A stretch of DNA of 55,068 nt, from contig JACAFT010000003.1 in assembly GCA_013378375.1 (NCBI GenBank), positions 1-55,068 on the forward strand, written 5' to 3'. The position numbers were made by a program, and so were the translations under genes. Below, piece by piece: positions 17,892-27,452 of this stretch. This stretch comes from UBA57 sp013378375. Its GTDB lineage: Archaea; Thermoproteota; Nitrososphaeria; Nitrososphaerales; UBA57. The notes under the pieces are model-generated. The model searched no databases. It had not been told where the DNA came from and worked only from the letters and a program-made list of their open reading frames with translations. Numbering within the stretch: position 1 is the stretch's first letter; each line of letters starts with the position of its first letter.

Positions 17892-20800
17892 TTAAGATAA
17901 ATCCCTCTTGTTATTGTTATAATTGGGAAGTATTCTTTCCATTGCTTTATTTATAATAAATGAAAGAATAATAATTATTGTAAATATTCCTGCGGTGATA
18001 AAAGTAATCATAGAATCTGATCTATACATGTTTACTTGGAGTTCCACATCGCCATTGGTAATTCTTTTTGTAATTTCTTCTTGTTCTCCTCTATATTCAA
18101 TAAAAAACTTGTAATTGCCTGGTGTAAGCTTATCAAAAACTGATTCTTCACTCGTTAGTGTCTTGTTTTGCACTTCACCAATCATTGTAATATCTGCATT
18201 ATTGATAATTCGATTGAATGGATCTCTTAATTCTACTGTTACTTTATAGGATTTTAGATATATTGTTATTTTATTTTCTGGTAAATTATCTTCTAGACTA
18301 TTAATTATTATTGTTATTATTAATCCTTCATCAATAATTTCTACTGGTATTGTCTTGTCGTTCATTGTTACTATTATTCTTGACGAATCTGATTCCATTT
18401 CAGAAAATAATGAGTTGGGAATTTTTATAATTGACATTAAATTATAATTCTCATTTTTTGCTATTGTTAATTGTATTGCATCGATTCTTTTTTGTTCTAT
18501 ATGACTAATTAACGACGACGTAGAAAGTATTTCAATTTTTGTGTCATCGAATTTTAATTCAGAAAATTCTGTTATCATGAAATCACTTTCTTTCGTTGTT
18601 ATTCTGAATTCTAACGATGATTTTGAAATAAGTGATGATTTTAATGTCCGTGTTTGTGGTTCAAAATCAATTATTTTCATTCCATATAGTTCAAAATTAG
18701 TTCCTAATTCTCCATTGATTATAATTGATATATATTCTAAATCTACTCCTTCTGAAAGCAAAATCATACTTACTGGATTTTGTGTTTTTACCATTCTGTC
18801 ATTATTTGACCATTGATAATTGCTTTTTGAACCGTTTGCAATGAAATTCTTGTTTGAATCTTGTACCTCTATGTTTACTATTCCATCTACCAGTATTATT
18901 GATCCAATACTAATCAAAGAATCTGAAAATCTATATTCATTGGTTATATCAACATTACAAATAGTTATACAATCGTAAATCAACGCTGATAAAACTCCAC
19001 CATGTTCTGGAATTGCAGCATACGCTAAACGAAAATTCAACTTTTCTTTTATGTTTATTGGCATTTCTATATCACTTGATATTATCATCGTAGAAGGTTC
19101 AATGACTAACCATTGATCATCTATGTTTGCCTCGACCCATGTTTTCATTAATGCACTAGGAACTTTATTGTCTGCAGATGAGCTCATTGTACCTATTACT
19201 GGTCTGACTTCTATTTCTAAAGATCTTAATAAACTTCCGAATAATATCTGCGACGTTCTGGAATCTCCTTCAATTTTATTTCCATTATTTATACAACCAC
19301 TTATTCCAAACTCTTCAACAATGTCGGATGCTTTTCTCATATTGACATCTTGTGCATTCTCAATTTTGTCTCCTACAAATTGCAAAATTACTTTTACTTT
19401 ATCTATTTCTAGTGCATTTTCATTTACTCTTGATTGTTCTAAAATTTCAGACGCACAAATTTTAACTTTCTCATCCGGTATCATTAGTTCATTCATTGTT
19501 GGCAGGTATTTTGCACCTAATACCTTTCCTATGTTGGCTATTTGTCTTTTATCATTCATCGAGAAAATTTTTAGTTCTTTATTAGCTTCTTTGTTATTGC
19601 TTCCAGTTTTTTCAAGAATTATGTTTATTGAACCTTCTCCTGTTCTAGTATAATTTACTGAAAATGCATAACTTGTTTCAGAATTTGGTTCCAAGTATAT
19701 CTCTTTTTCAGTTGGCCAGATGATCAATCCATTAATGTTCGTAGAAGTTTTAATTACTACATATCCTCCTCGAAGCTCTGTATTTGAAAGAGTCACCCAA
19801 ATTTGAGAACTTTCACCTTCAAATCCAGTATTTGACATTCTTATTGATTCTATCATGACCATTGGGAGTAAATCATATTGAATTTTTATGGTTAGGGGTT
19901 TGGTCACGATTAGATTTGTGGGGTTTGCTGTTCTCTGTTCTGATCCATCTGCCGATTCTATAACCCATTGCATGAACCCATATTCATCTACTTTTTTCGT
20001 TGCTTCTAGCTGTAATTCATATCCATCGTCTACCCATTCTTCATCAAAAGTCGTTACTAAATTAATTAAAAATGGAGGTTCTACTATTTTTGTTAATTTG
20101 TATTGTTTAATGTATTCTGCATAAATTGTTTTTGGACCATCTATCATTAAATCCAAATTAAATTGATCTGCTGTTATTGCTCCTGTCCATTTATTGAATC
20201 TATATCTTTCTCCCTCTGATATGTCAAGTATTTCTATTGTACTGAGAGTTATTATTGAATTTTCTTTATGCCATCCTGCTCCTTTGGCGTCAATTAAACC
20301 TAAAAATTCTCCAACTGGGGAAGTTCTTATGTTCAATAAAAATTCCCTGTCAAATTCTGCCGTGAATATCATTGATCCTTCAATTTCTAAAACTTTTTCA
20401 AGATTTACATCATCATCACTCCATGAATTAAATTTATATCTAGTTGAATCGTCTTCTGGTATTATTTCTTTGTCTAGTCGTATAGTCCAACTTGAACCTT
20501 GTTTAACTAGTTTTGTAAATGGGAGTTGTTCTGGTTGCTTTGTACAAACGTTTTCACATTCTCCTCCTGCTGTAGATCCGCATTTGACTGTTGTTGTTTC
20601 ATTACAGGTTAAAATAATTGTGGCAATATTGTCTCCATTTTCTTTGCTTGTTGAACCTATTGTTAACTCAAATAACTTTAGTATATCCAACCACACCGTA
20701 GCCGTTGTATCTGATTTTAGTGATGTTGCAGTTATAATGAGTGGAGTGGGTTCTGCTGGAGTTTCTGTTGTAGTTTTAATAAAAAGCTCAACTTCTTTTG

Positions 20801-22376
20801 TTTGTGACTGGTCTAATGGAACAGTTCTGTCTGAGAATGTAATTACTATGTCTTCTCTATTATCTAGGTTTGTTCTTAATTCAATTGTATCACTAAATCC
20901 TCCAACTGGTATTAGTACTAGTTTTATTCTTTCTGTGTCACCTTGCCACATTTGTAACTCAGCTTTACTAAGGCTTAATGTAAATTCTGCTATTGGAACT
21001 TCGACTGAAAAAGACGCACTGCTTGTTAGATCACCTGATTTTCCTTTGATTTGTACACTGTGAGTTCCTGGTTCTACGTTACTATCAATAAATACTGTTA
21101 CTGTTGTAGTTGTTGCCCCGTTAGCTTCAGGTGTTAGTTTATTTTCAAGAAAGGATAAAGTGATTCCAATTTCCATATTTTCATGACTTAATTCAACTTG
21201 TGAACTAAATCCGTCAGTTGATTGTATCGTTAAGGTTAGACTTTTTGAATCTCCTGCATTGATTTGATTTGCATCAGGCGTAATCGAGAGAAGAAATCCT
21301 CCTTTTACTGTAAGGACTAGGTTGTTTTCATCTTTCGCATAATTAGGTTTATCTGCATCTCCTCTTATTGTTATTGTTTCTGAAGTTTTGGCTGTAAATG
21401 TCCCACTAAATTTTCCATTTGCATCTGTTGTGCCTGTTACGTATGTTGCTAAATTTACAAATGTTCCATTTCCTCCTATTCTTTGTAATGTTACTGAAGC
21501 ATCACTTACAGGATTGCCTGATGAATCCGTTACTGTTGCTGTTATAGTTGTTGGTTGGAAAATTGTTAATGATGGTGAATCTGTTGAAAGAGTAATTGAT
21601 AAAGGATTTGATAAGATTTTTACTCTGAGACTTATAGTATGTTCAAGAGTACCAACTTTCCCTTTAAGATTTAATAATACACCGTCGCCATTTGCTTCAG
21701 CGTTACTGTTTGCGATTACTCTTACCGTTATTGTATCTTCTCCTCCTTCCGGCACATTTATATCTCCTATGTAAGTTATTGTGGCCCCTGTCATAGACAC
21801 TGATTCTAATTCAACTGGCCCTGAAAATCTTGTATCGACGTTGTTTGTATCCTTAGCTGATCTAATTGTTAGTGTTACGTCTTCTTGTTGACCAGGCCTT
21901 AATGATATCGTACTCTTGTCTGCCGTTATTTCAAAATCTGAAATATACAAAGTTATAGTTTTTTGCGCGTAATCTGTAGAATCTCCACTATTTACTGCTT
22001 TAATCGTTATTTGATAATTACCAGTTTGAGCTGAAAGTTGTGGTGTTAAAATTAATGTAGAATTTTTTGTTGTACTACCAAGAAGAAAATATTCAAAAGA
22101 TTGTTGTGACACAGAAGTGCTTAATCCTGTTGGCACTCCACTGATTTCAATACTTACTGTTCCATTGAACGATGAGGAAACTTCTCTTGATAATTCTATT
22201 CTTATTGATTTACTGCCTCCCTTTGTAACTGCAATTTCTGAAATTGTACTTGTTTGATCTAGTGTTTCAATATTTATATCAAAATTATTACTGCTGTCTA
22301 TATCTGCTGCAAATGCTGATGGAATCATAAATATAATTAAGGCGACCGATAAGCAACAAAGTAAGATATTTCTCAT
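17892..22376 (-). CDS. Giant secreted, membrane-anchored surface protein with Ig-like, B-repeat and transglutaminase-like domains
   Basis: 1494 aa. A signal peptide (residues 1-23, ending PSAFA) is followed by several Ser/Thr-rich beta-sandwich modules (about 25-560), one of them a Big-type Ig domain around 255-360 with the phrase SGNPVSDASVTLQ. Three InlB-type B-repeats at about 565-830 end in FNSWSDDD, FNKWTGAI and MQWVIESADG. A transglutaminase-like domain lies at about 1010-1110 (LLRSLEIEVRPVIGTM, WVEANIDDQWLVIEPS), a carboxypeptidase-regulatory-like module at about 1385-1445, and a C-terminal membrane helix at about 1448-1472 precedes a basic tail. The catalytic Cys and His of transglutaminases appear replaced. 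It starts 19 bp after the hisS stop. A role at the cell envelope is inference. Confidence 0.85.
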   Translation of the reverse strand: MRNILLCCLSVALIIFMIPSAFAADIDSSNNFDINIETLDQTSTISEIAVTKGGSKSIRIELSREVSSSFNGTVSIEISGVPTGLSTSVSQQSFEYFLLGSTTKNSTLILTPQLSAQTGNYQITIKAVNSGDSTDYAQKTITLYISDFEITADKSTISLRPGQQEDVTLTIRSAKDTNNVDTRFSGPVELESVSMTGATITYIGDINVPEGGEDTITVRVIANSNAEANGDGVLLNLKGKVGTLEHTISLRVKILSNPLSITLSTDSPSLTIFQPTTITATVTDSSGNPVSDASVTLQRIGGNGTFVNLATYVTGTTDANGKFSGTFTAKTSETITIRGDADKPNYAKDENNLVLTVKGGFLLSITPDANQINAGDSKSLTLTIQSTDGFSSQVELSHENMEIGITLSFLENKLTPEANGATTTTVTVFIDSNVEPGTHSVQIKGKSGDLTSSASFSVEVPIAEFTLSLSKAELQMWQGDTERIKLVLIPVGGFSDTIELRTNLDNREDIVITFSDRTVPLDQSQTKEVELFIKTTTETPAEPTPLIITATSLKSDTTATVWLDILKLFELTIGSTSKENGDNIATIILTCNETTTVKCGSTAGGECENVCTKQPEQLPFTKLVKQGSSWTIRLDKEIIPEDDSTRYKFNSWSDDDVNLEKVLEIEGSMIFTAEFDREFLLNIRTSPVGEFLGLIDAKGAGWHKENSIITLSTIEILDISEGERYRFNKWTGAITADQFNLDLMIDGPKTIYAEYIKQYKLTKIVEPPFLINLVTTFDEEWVDDGYELQLEATKKVDEYGFMQWVIESADGSEQRTANPTNLIVTKPLTIKIQYDLLPMVMIESIRMSNTGFEGESSQIWVTLSNTELRGGYVVIKTSTNINGLIIWPTEKEIYLEPNSETSYAFSVNYTRTGEGSINIILEKTGSNNKEANKELKIFSMNDKRQIANIGKVLGAKYLPTMNELMIPDEKVKICASEILEQSRVNENALEIDKVKVILQFVGDKIENAQDVNMRKASDIVEEFGISGCINNGNKIEGDSRTSQILFGSLLRSLEIEVRPVIGTMSSSADNKVPSALMKTWVEANIDDQWLVIEPSTMIISSDIEMPINIKEKLNFRLAYAAIPEHGGVLSALIYDCITICNVDITNEYRFSDSLISIGSIILVDGIVNIEVQDSNKNFIANGSKSNYQWSNNDRMVKTQNPVSMILLSEGVDLEYISIIINGELGTNFELYGMKIIDFEPQTRTLKSSLISKSSLEFRITTKESDFMITEFSELKFDDTKIEILSTSSLISHIEQKRIDAIQLTIAKNENYNLMSIIKIPNSLFSEMESDSSRIIVTMNDKTIPVEIIDEGLIITIIINSLEDNLPENKITIYLKSYKVTVELRDPFNRIINNADITMIGEVQNKTLTSEESVFDKLTPGNYKFFIEYRGEQEEITKRITNGDVELQVNMYRSDSMITFITAGIFTIIIILSFIINKAMERILPNYNNNKRDLS

Positions 22377-22395
22377 TGATATATTTCTACACTAA

Positions 22396-23778
22396 TTATA
22401 TTAATTCTTTAATGAAATTAATCAAGCTTTCTTTCTTAACGAGTTCCTCTTTTCCAGTTTTTAGGTCCTTTACTCTATATTTCCCGTCAACTAGTTCTTT
22501 TTTCCCCGCTATTATTACTATTGTTGCATTGTTTGCTTCCGCAAATTTAACATGTTTCCTGAAATCGTTCGCTACGAGAAAAGTTGTTGGTACATTGTTA
22601 TTTCGTAATTTTTTAATTAATGCCTGTGCATTATCATTTGTATGTTCTCCTTCAATCTCTTCATCATCTATTACTACCACTAATTTTTCTTTTTCATCAT
22701 GCTTACTTATTGATTCCATCATTCTTTCAACTCCTCCTGCTATTCCAATTGCGGATAAATTTGGTGGACCTGAAAAACTCTCGAGTAAACGACTATATTC
22801 TCCTCCTCCTGCTATTGAACCGATATCTTTATTGTTTAAATCAACTATCTCAAACACAAAACCATCGTAGTAATCCATACCCCTTACTAATCCCAAGTCA
22901 TATTCAAGATTTTCTATATCTTTTGTTAAATTAAATTTTCCTTTTCCCAATCTAGATGATATAAAATTCTCCAAAAAACTTTCCATATTTTGTTCTTTAT
23001 TTTTTTCGTCTACCATTATTCCTGATTCTTTGAATATTATTTTGACTTCTTGTTTGATTTTTTCTATATCATTTGATTTAATATTTCCAAATCTAATTAA
23101 TATTTCAGCTTTTTCTTTTTTTAATCCAATTTCAATTGCTTCGTCAATTATTTGTTTTTCTGATTTTTTCCCAATCTTATCTAATAATCTTAGTGTAGAT
23201 GTTACTTGTTGGAGTTTATTTTCTGATGATCTAAATGAATCAACATTTTGTCCGTATAACAATCTACTCACAAACTCTTCTGCTATCTCTATGTTTCCTA
23301 ATTTTATTTTAAAATTATTTATTCCAATTTTGTTGAGTAAAGATGTTGTAAAATTAAGCAACTCAATAACCCATTCTTCTGATTCTCCGCTTGTATGATA
23401 AATTTCTGCGTTCCATTGATGAAACCATCTGTATCTACCTTTTTGCGGTTCGTCATAGCGGAACATGTCTCCAAACGTTCCTACTCTGAAAGGTCTTCGT
23501 AAATCCTTTTTACCGGCTATATGACGTGTTGTTCCAACTGTTAGATCAAATCTTAGTCCAAGATTCCTTTCCTTTTTGTCCTTGAAATGGTATATTTCAT
23601 CCTTTATCCCGGAACCACTCTTTACCTCTAAAGTCTCAAGCATTTCTATCGGAGATGGCATGAACATCTTGAAACCAAATAACTTGCACGTTTCATTGAA
23701 CGCACTTCTTATCTTCTCAATTTTGATATATTCTTTATCTTCTATGTCTCTCATTCCTCTTGGTAATCTAAAACTCAA
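22396..23778 (-). CDS. hisS: Histidyl-tRNA synthetase
   Basis: Class II aminoacyl-tRNA synthetase charging tRNA-His. The 460 aa show motif 1 region LPRGMRDIEDKEY near the N-terminus, motif 2 FGDMFRYDEPQKGRYRWFHQWNAE at about 100-123 (given in part), the histidine motif LVRGMDYYDGFVFEI and motif 3 IGIAGGVERM, then a C-terminal anticodon-binding domain (VVVIDDEE to the end). The start is TTG at 23778, in the expected place just before LPRG. It is divergent from the TusA-like gene, with about 107 bp of promoter region between them, and is followed after 19 bp by the giant secreted protein gene. Confidence 0.95.
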   Translation of the reverse strand: MSFRLPRGMRDIEDKEYIKIEKIRSAFNETCKLFGFKMFMPSPIEMLETLEVKSGSGIKDEIYHFKDKKERNLGLRFDLTVGTTRHIAGKKDLRRPFRVGTFGDMFRYDEPQKGRYRWFHQWNAEIYHTSGESEEWVIELLNFTTSLLNKIGINNFKIKLGNIEIAEEFVSRLLYGQNVDSFRSSENKLQQVTSTLRLLDKIGKKSEKQIIDEAIEIGLKKEKAEILIRFGNIKSNDIEKIKQEVKIIFKESGIMVDEKNKEQNMESFLENFISSRLGKGKFNLTKDIENLEYDLGLVRGMDYYDGFVFEIVDLNNKDIGSIAGGGEYSRLLESFSGPPNLSAIGIAGGVERMMESISKHDEKEKLVVVIDDEEIEGEHTNDNAQALIKKLRNNNVPTTFLVANDFRKHVKFAEANNATIVIIAGKKELVDGKYRVKDLKTGKEELVKKESLINFIKELI

Positions 23779-23885
23779 ACATCAACACTTTCCTACCATA
23801 ACAATCTGATTTACCAGTTAATTGTACTTGTATGATATATATTGAACTGAATAACTATTTATTAATGAATGTCTAAAATTTAGTT

Positions 23886-24137
23886 ATGTCTGAAGAAGAT
23901 ATTCCTGATAAACCAAATCGAGTTATTGATATGCAAGGACTTTTGTGTCCAGAACCTGTTTTTCGAACACGGCAAAATATTCAGGATATGAAAGAAGGAG
24001 AAATCTTAGAAGTACTTGCTGACGATCCTGTTGCAGAAGAGGATATTACATCTTGGGTAAAGAAATCAGGAAATGAATTACTTTTCTTTAATAAACGTGA
24101 AAAATTACTTAAATTTTTAATTCGTAAAGTTAAATAG
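23886..24137 (+). CDS. TusA/SirA-like sulfur carrier protein
   Basis: 83 aa with the TusA/SirA signature DMQGLLCPEPVFRTR (CPxP, catalytic Cys at about residue 23) and the second family block EVLADDPVAEEDITSWVK. Such proteins move persulfide sulfur for tRNA thiolation, molybdopterin or sulfur metabolism. No TusBCDE partners are nearby. The gene lies 54 bp ahead of the 2-oxoacid:ferredoxin oxidoreductase genes and may be cotranscribed. Its last 24 coding bases are part of a 26-bp stretch duplicated directly downstream. Confidence 0.9.
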   Translation: MSEEDIPDKPNRVIDMQGLLCPEPVFRTRQNIQDMKEGEILEVLADDPVAEEDITSWVKKSGNELLFFNKREKLLKFLIRKVK

Positions 24138-24167
24138 TGTTTTTTTAATTCGTAAGGTTAAATAGTG
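24114..24167. repeat. Tandem duplication of the 3' end of the tusA-like gene (2 x 26 bp, period 28)
   Basis: The stretch 24114-24139, which codes for the last residues FLIRKVK, the stop codon and 2 bp more, recurs at 24142-24167 with one mismatch (AAAG versus AAGG). The second copy is non-coding and lies in the gap before the ferredoxin oxidoreductase alpha gene. It looks like a recent slippage or repair duplication. Confidence 0.85.
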
Positions 24168-24191
24168 TAACTTTTGCAATTATTCCTACTG

Positions 24192-25925
24192 ATGGCTAGG
24201 GAAGAAGTTATTTTACGAGTTGGAGGAGCTGCTGGGGATGGTATTGCATCCACTGGTGAGTCGTTTGCAAAAATTTGTTCTCGCAGTGGTTTACATCTTC
24301 TTGCGTACAATAGCTATCAATCAGTAATAAGAGGTGGATTTATTTATCTACAACTTCGGGCAGGACGTAATAAAATACTTTCTCATGGTAATAAGGTGGA
24401 TTTTCTTATTGCATTAAATCCAGTTGAATTTCAACGAAATATTGTTGATGTTGGAGCTGGCGGTGCTGTCTTATATAACGCTGATAAAATAAAACCTGAT
24501 GAAGAAACAATTCCCAAGGATGTAATTCTTTGTCCATTACCTGTAAATGAAATATTGAAAGATATTGGCAAAAACCCTATACTCCAAAATACAGTAGCAT
24601 TGAGTGCAGTTGTACAATTACTTAATCTTGATCTAGATGTTATGAAAGGAGTTATTAGTGACTATTTTGGGAAAAAGAAACAATCTGTTATGGAAATTAA
24701 TCTTCAGGTTTGTGAAGCAGGTTATAATTATTCTCAATCTAACCTTCCAAAATTTGATTTTAATCTTAATCCGAATTATGATCTAAGAAGACCTGTTCTT
24801 ACCGGTAATCAAGCACTTGCCTTTGGTTCTGTTTTAGCTGGTTGTAAATTCTATGCTGCATATCCAATGACTCCTGCATCTTCAATTTTACATTGGTTAA
24901 CTGCACATTCTAAAGAAACCGGTATGGTTGTTAAACAAGCTGAAGATGAGATTTCAGTTATTAATATGGCAATTGGTTCTTCATTTGCTGGTGCACGTTC
25001 TATGGTTGGAACATCAGGAGGAGGCTTTGCTTTAATGTCTGAAGCTATTGGATTAGCTGGTCAGACCGAAACACCTTTAGTAATAATTAATTCTATGCGC
25101 GGTGGTCCATCAACAGGTCTTCCAACAAAAACAGAGCAAGGCGATCTTTTTCAAGCAATTGGTGCGTCGCAAGGAGATTTTCCTAAAGTCATAGTTGCAC
25201 CATCAACAGTTGAAGATTGTTATTATTCTGTAATTGAAGCTTTTAATTTAGCCGATCAATTTCAAATTCCTGTTATTATTCTTTCTGATTTGTTTTTATC
25301 TGAGCATATGGAATCTATAGAAGATTTAGATTTTAATAGTAAAATTAATCGCGGGGACATTATTACTTCAGATACTTCCAACGGTGATTATAAAAGATTC
25401 AAATATACTGACAATGGCGTATCTCCTCGTGCATTTCCTGGTACCGCTGGTACTATATTTCAGGCTAGTAGCGATGAACATGACGATTATGGGAATATAA
25501 TTAGTGATGTATTTACTGATCCTGAGATTCGTACGAAGATTATGCTTAAACGTATGAGAAAAATGAAATTTATTCAAGAAACCCTTTCAGCTCCTAAATT
25601 GGAAGGTCCTGATAATGCCGATCTTACAGTTGTAAGTTGGGGTTCTACCTATAATGTTGTTCATGAAGCAATTGAAATACTTCGCACTAAGAACAAAAAT
25701 GTTAATCACCTTCATATAAAATATTTAATCCCTTTACATAAAGAAATTGGCGAAATACTTTCTCGTAGTAAAAATACTCTTGTAGTAGAAGTAAATTATA
25801 GTGGACAACTCTCTAAACTCATTTCAATGGAAACTGGTTTTCAAATCAACCATACTCTTTTTAAATATGACGGGGAGCCTTTTTATCCAGAACAGATAAT
25901 AGATAAAGTAGAGGATTTGATTTAG
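24192..25925 (+). CDS. korA: 2-oxoacid:ferredoxin oxidoreductase, fused gamma-alpha subunit
   Basis: Larger subunit of an archaeal 2-oxoacid:ferredoxin oxidoreductase, which decarboxylates pyruvate, 2-oxoglutarate or similar acids to acyl-CoA and reduces ferredoxin. The gamma domain comes first (VGGAAGDGIASTGESFAKI at about 7-25), then the alpha domain with GNQALAFGSVLAGCKFYAAYPMTP near 205-228 (given here as key words) and TEQGDLFQAIGASQGD. The fused 577-aa form is typical of archaea. I chose ATG 24192 rather than the TTG six codons upstream, since the family starts directly with this motif. The beta subunit follows immediately, and the two-subunit form lacks the delta ferredoxin domain. KorA versus PorA cannot be told apart by eye. 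Confidence 0.92.
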   Translation: MAREEVILRVGGAAGDGIASTGESFAKICSRSGLHLLAYNSYQSVIRGGFIYLQLRAGRNKILSHGNKVDFLIALNPVEFQRNIVDVGAGGAVLYNADKIKPDEETIPKDVILCPLPVNEILKDIGKNPILQNTVALSAVVQLLNLDLDVMKGVISDYFGKKKQSVMEINLQVCEAGYNYSQSNLPKFDFNLNPNYDLRRPVLTGNQALAFGSVLAGCKFYAAYPMTPASSILHWLTAHSKETGMVVKQAEDEISVINMAIGSSFAGARSMVGTSGGGFALMSEAIGLAGQTETPLVIINSMRGGPSTGLPTKTEQGDLFQAIGASQGDFPKVIVAPSTVEDCYYSVIEAFNLADQFQIPVIILSDLFLSEHMESIEDLDFNSKINRGDIITSDTSNGDYKRFKYTDNGVSPRAFPGTAGTIFQASSDEHDDYGNIISDVFTDPEIRTKIMLKRMRKMKFIQETLSAPKLEGPDNADLTVVSWGSTYNVVHEAIEILRTKNKNVNHLHIKYLIPLHKEIGEILSRSKNTLVVEVNYSGQLSKLISMETGFQINHTLFKYDGEPFYPEQIIDKVEDLI

Positions 25926-26801
25926 TTGGTATTAGAACCCATTAAAATTGAAGACTATAAATCAGATATAACACCTGATTGGTGCCCTGGTTGTGGTGAT
26001 TTTGCAGTTTTACGTGGTGTTCATACTGCACTAGCTCGGCTGAAAATTAAATCCGAAAATGTTGTTATAACTTCTGGAATTGGTTGTTCATCAAACTTGC
26101 CTGGTTATGTAAATGCTTATGGATTTCATGGAATTCATGGTAGATCTCTTCCTGTAGCTACTGGAATTAAACTTGCTAATACTGATCTCACTGTTATTGC
26201 GGCCGGCGGAGATGGAGATGGATATGGAATTGGTTTGGGGCATTTTATTCACTCAATGAGACGTAATATTAATATTACATATATTGTCATGAATAATCAG
26301 ATTTACGGATTGACAACTGGTCAAGCATCACCAACTAGTGAGAGAGGAATGCTTACAAAATCCACGCCCTCTGGCTTATTAGAAGTTCCAGTTAATCCTA
26401 TTGCGCTGGGTTTGATTTCCGGTGCTACATATATATCAAGAGGTTTTTCTGGTACTGCCGAACAACTCTCTACTATAATTCAAAATGCTATTGCACACAA
26501 TGGTTTTTCTTTAGTTGATGTTCTTAGTCCGTGTGTCACTTATAATAAAATCCAAACTTATCAATGGTTTAGAGATCGTGTTTACAAATTAGAAGATGAA
26601 GATCACGATGTTACTAATCTTGAACAAGCACTAAAAAAATCTCATGAGTGGGATGTAAAAATTCCAACTGGTGTATTCTATCAGGTTGAAAAACCTACTT
26701 ATGATTCTGACGAACCTGTATTGAAAAATGGACCCTTGGTTAAACAGCCATTCGACGAAGGTCAACATATTGCTAAGGAATTATTAGACGAATTCACCTG
26801 A
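25926..26801 (+). CDS. korB: 2-oxoacid:ferredoxin oxidoreductase, beta subunit
   Basis: Thiamine-pyrophosphate-binding subunit of the same enzyme, 291 aa. TPDWCPGCGDFAVLRG at about 15-30 carries cluster cysteines, and VVITSGIGCSSNLPGY supplies another. AAGGDGDGYGIG to NITYIVMNNQIYGLTTGQ is the GDG...NN TPP motif. It starts with TTG directly after the alpha-subunit stop, so the two are translationally coupled. It converges with lipB, with 21 bp between, so the ferredoxin-linked and the lipoate-linked 2-oxoacid systems meet tail to tail. Confidence 0.93.
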   Translation: MVLEPIKIEDYKSDITPDWCPGCGDFAVLRGVHTALARLKIKSENVVITSGIGCSSNLPGYVNAYGFHGIHGRSLPVATGIKLANTDLTVIAAGGDGDGYGIGLGHFIHSMRRNINITYIVMNNQIYGLTTGQASPTSERGMLTKSTPSGLLEVPVNPIALGLISGATYISRGFSGTAEQLSTIIQNAIAHNGFSLVDVLSPCVTYNKIQTYQWFRDRVYKLEDEDHDVTNLEQALKKSHEWDVKIPTGVFYQVEKPTYDSDEPVLKNGPLVKQPFDEGQHIAKELLDEFT

Positions 26802-26822
26802 TTATGATATATTATTTTTTTA

Positions 26823-27452
26823 TTAATTCTTTATGACTTCATTATATTGAAAAATTTCTGAAAAATTTTTTATCACGCTTGATTTTATCTCCTTTGAAGA
26901 TATTGTTTTATTGTTATTGAGTTTTATTGAAGTCATAATCTGACCGTCAAATCCACAAGGTCTAATCATATTGAATTTATCCAAGTCAGTGTTGATATTC
27001 AAACTAAATCCGTGGTATGTTATCCAGTTTTTTACCGATAATCCAATTGAAGCAATCTTTTTTTGATCAATCCATATTCCTGGACTTTCTTTTCGTTCTG
27101 CAGGAATATTAAATTCTCTTAAGGTTGTGATTAATATTTCATGAATCTTTGTAATAAGCACAGGAATTGTTATTCCTTTTTTCTTTAAATCCATTATGAT
27201 ATATCCAATTAATTGACCTGGTCCATGGTATGTTGCACGACCTCCCCTGTCTATTTTTACAATTGGTATTGACTGTTCAATTACATCTTTGTCCTTTGTT
27301 TGTTTTCCTAATGTTATTACATCCGGATGCTCAAGTAGTAATAATGTATCTGGAATGGAATTATTCATTCTTTCTTTTACTAATTTTTTTTGCAATTTGA
27401 GTGCATATTGATATTTTACTAATCCCAATTCCAAAATATTTAGATTGTTCAT
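26823..27452 (-). CDS. lipB: Lipoyl(octanoyl) transferase LipB
   Basis: Transfers octanoyl groups from acyl carrier protein to the lipoyl domains of E2 or GcvH, the step before LipA. 209 aa with the family motif GGRATYHGPGQLIGY (about 75-89), the catalytic Lys in KIASIGLSVKNWITYHGFSLN, and the Cys in IRPCGFDGQIMTS. It starts as ATGA overlapping the E2 stop and closes the operon lipA-E1beta-E2-lipB. Having its own LipB next to its E2 target suggests the lipoylation is dedicated to this complex. Confidence 0.93.
   Translation of the reverse strand: MNNLNILELGLVKYQYALKLQKKLVKERMNNSIPDTLLLLEHPDVITLGKQTKDKDVIEQSIPIVKIDRGGRATYHGPGQLIGYIIMDLKKKGITIPVLITKIHEILITTLREFNIPAERKESPGIWIDQKKIASIGLSVKNWITYHGFSLNINTDLDKFNMIRPCGFDGQIMTSIKLNNNKTISSKEIKSSVIKNFSEIFQYNEVIKN

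Noticed and set aside
20194..21063. 289-codon open frame antisense to the giant secreted protein gene, with similar frames at 19123-19653 and 21388-21774
   Set aside because: They mirror the Ser/Thr-rich codons of the real gene on the other strand. Their products are low-complexity Ser/Val/Leu and resemble no family, while the minus-strand protein has a signal peptide and domains.
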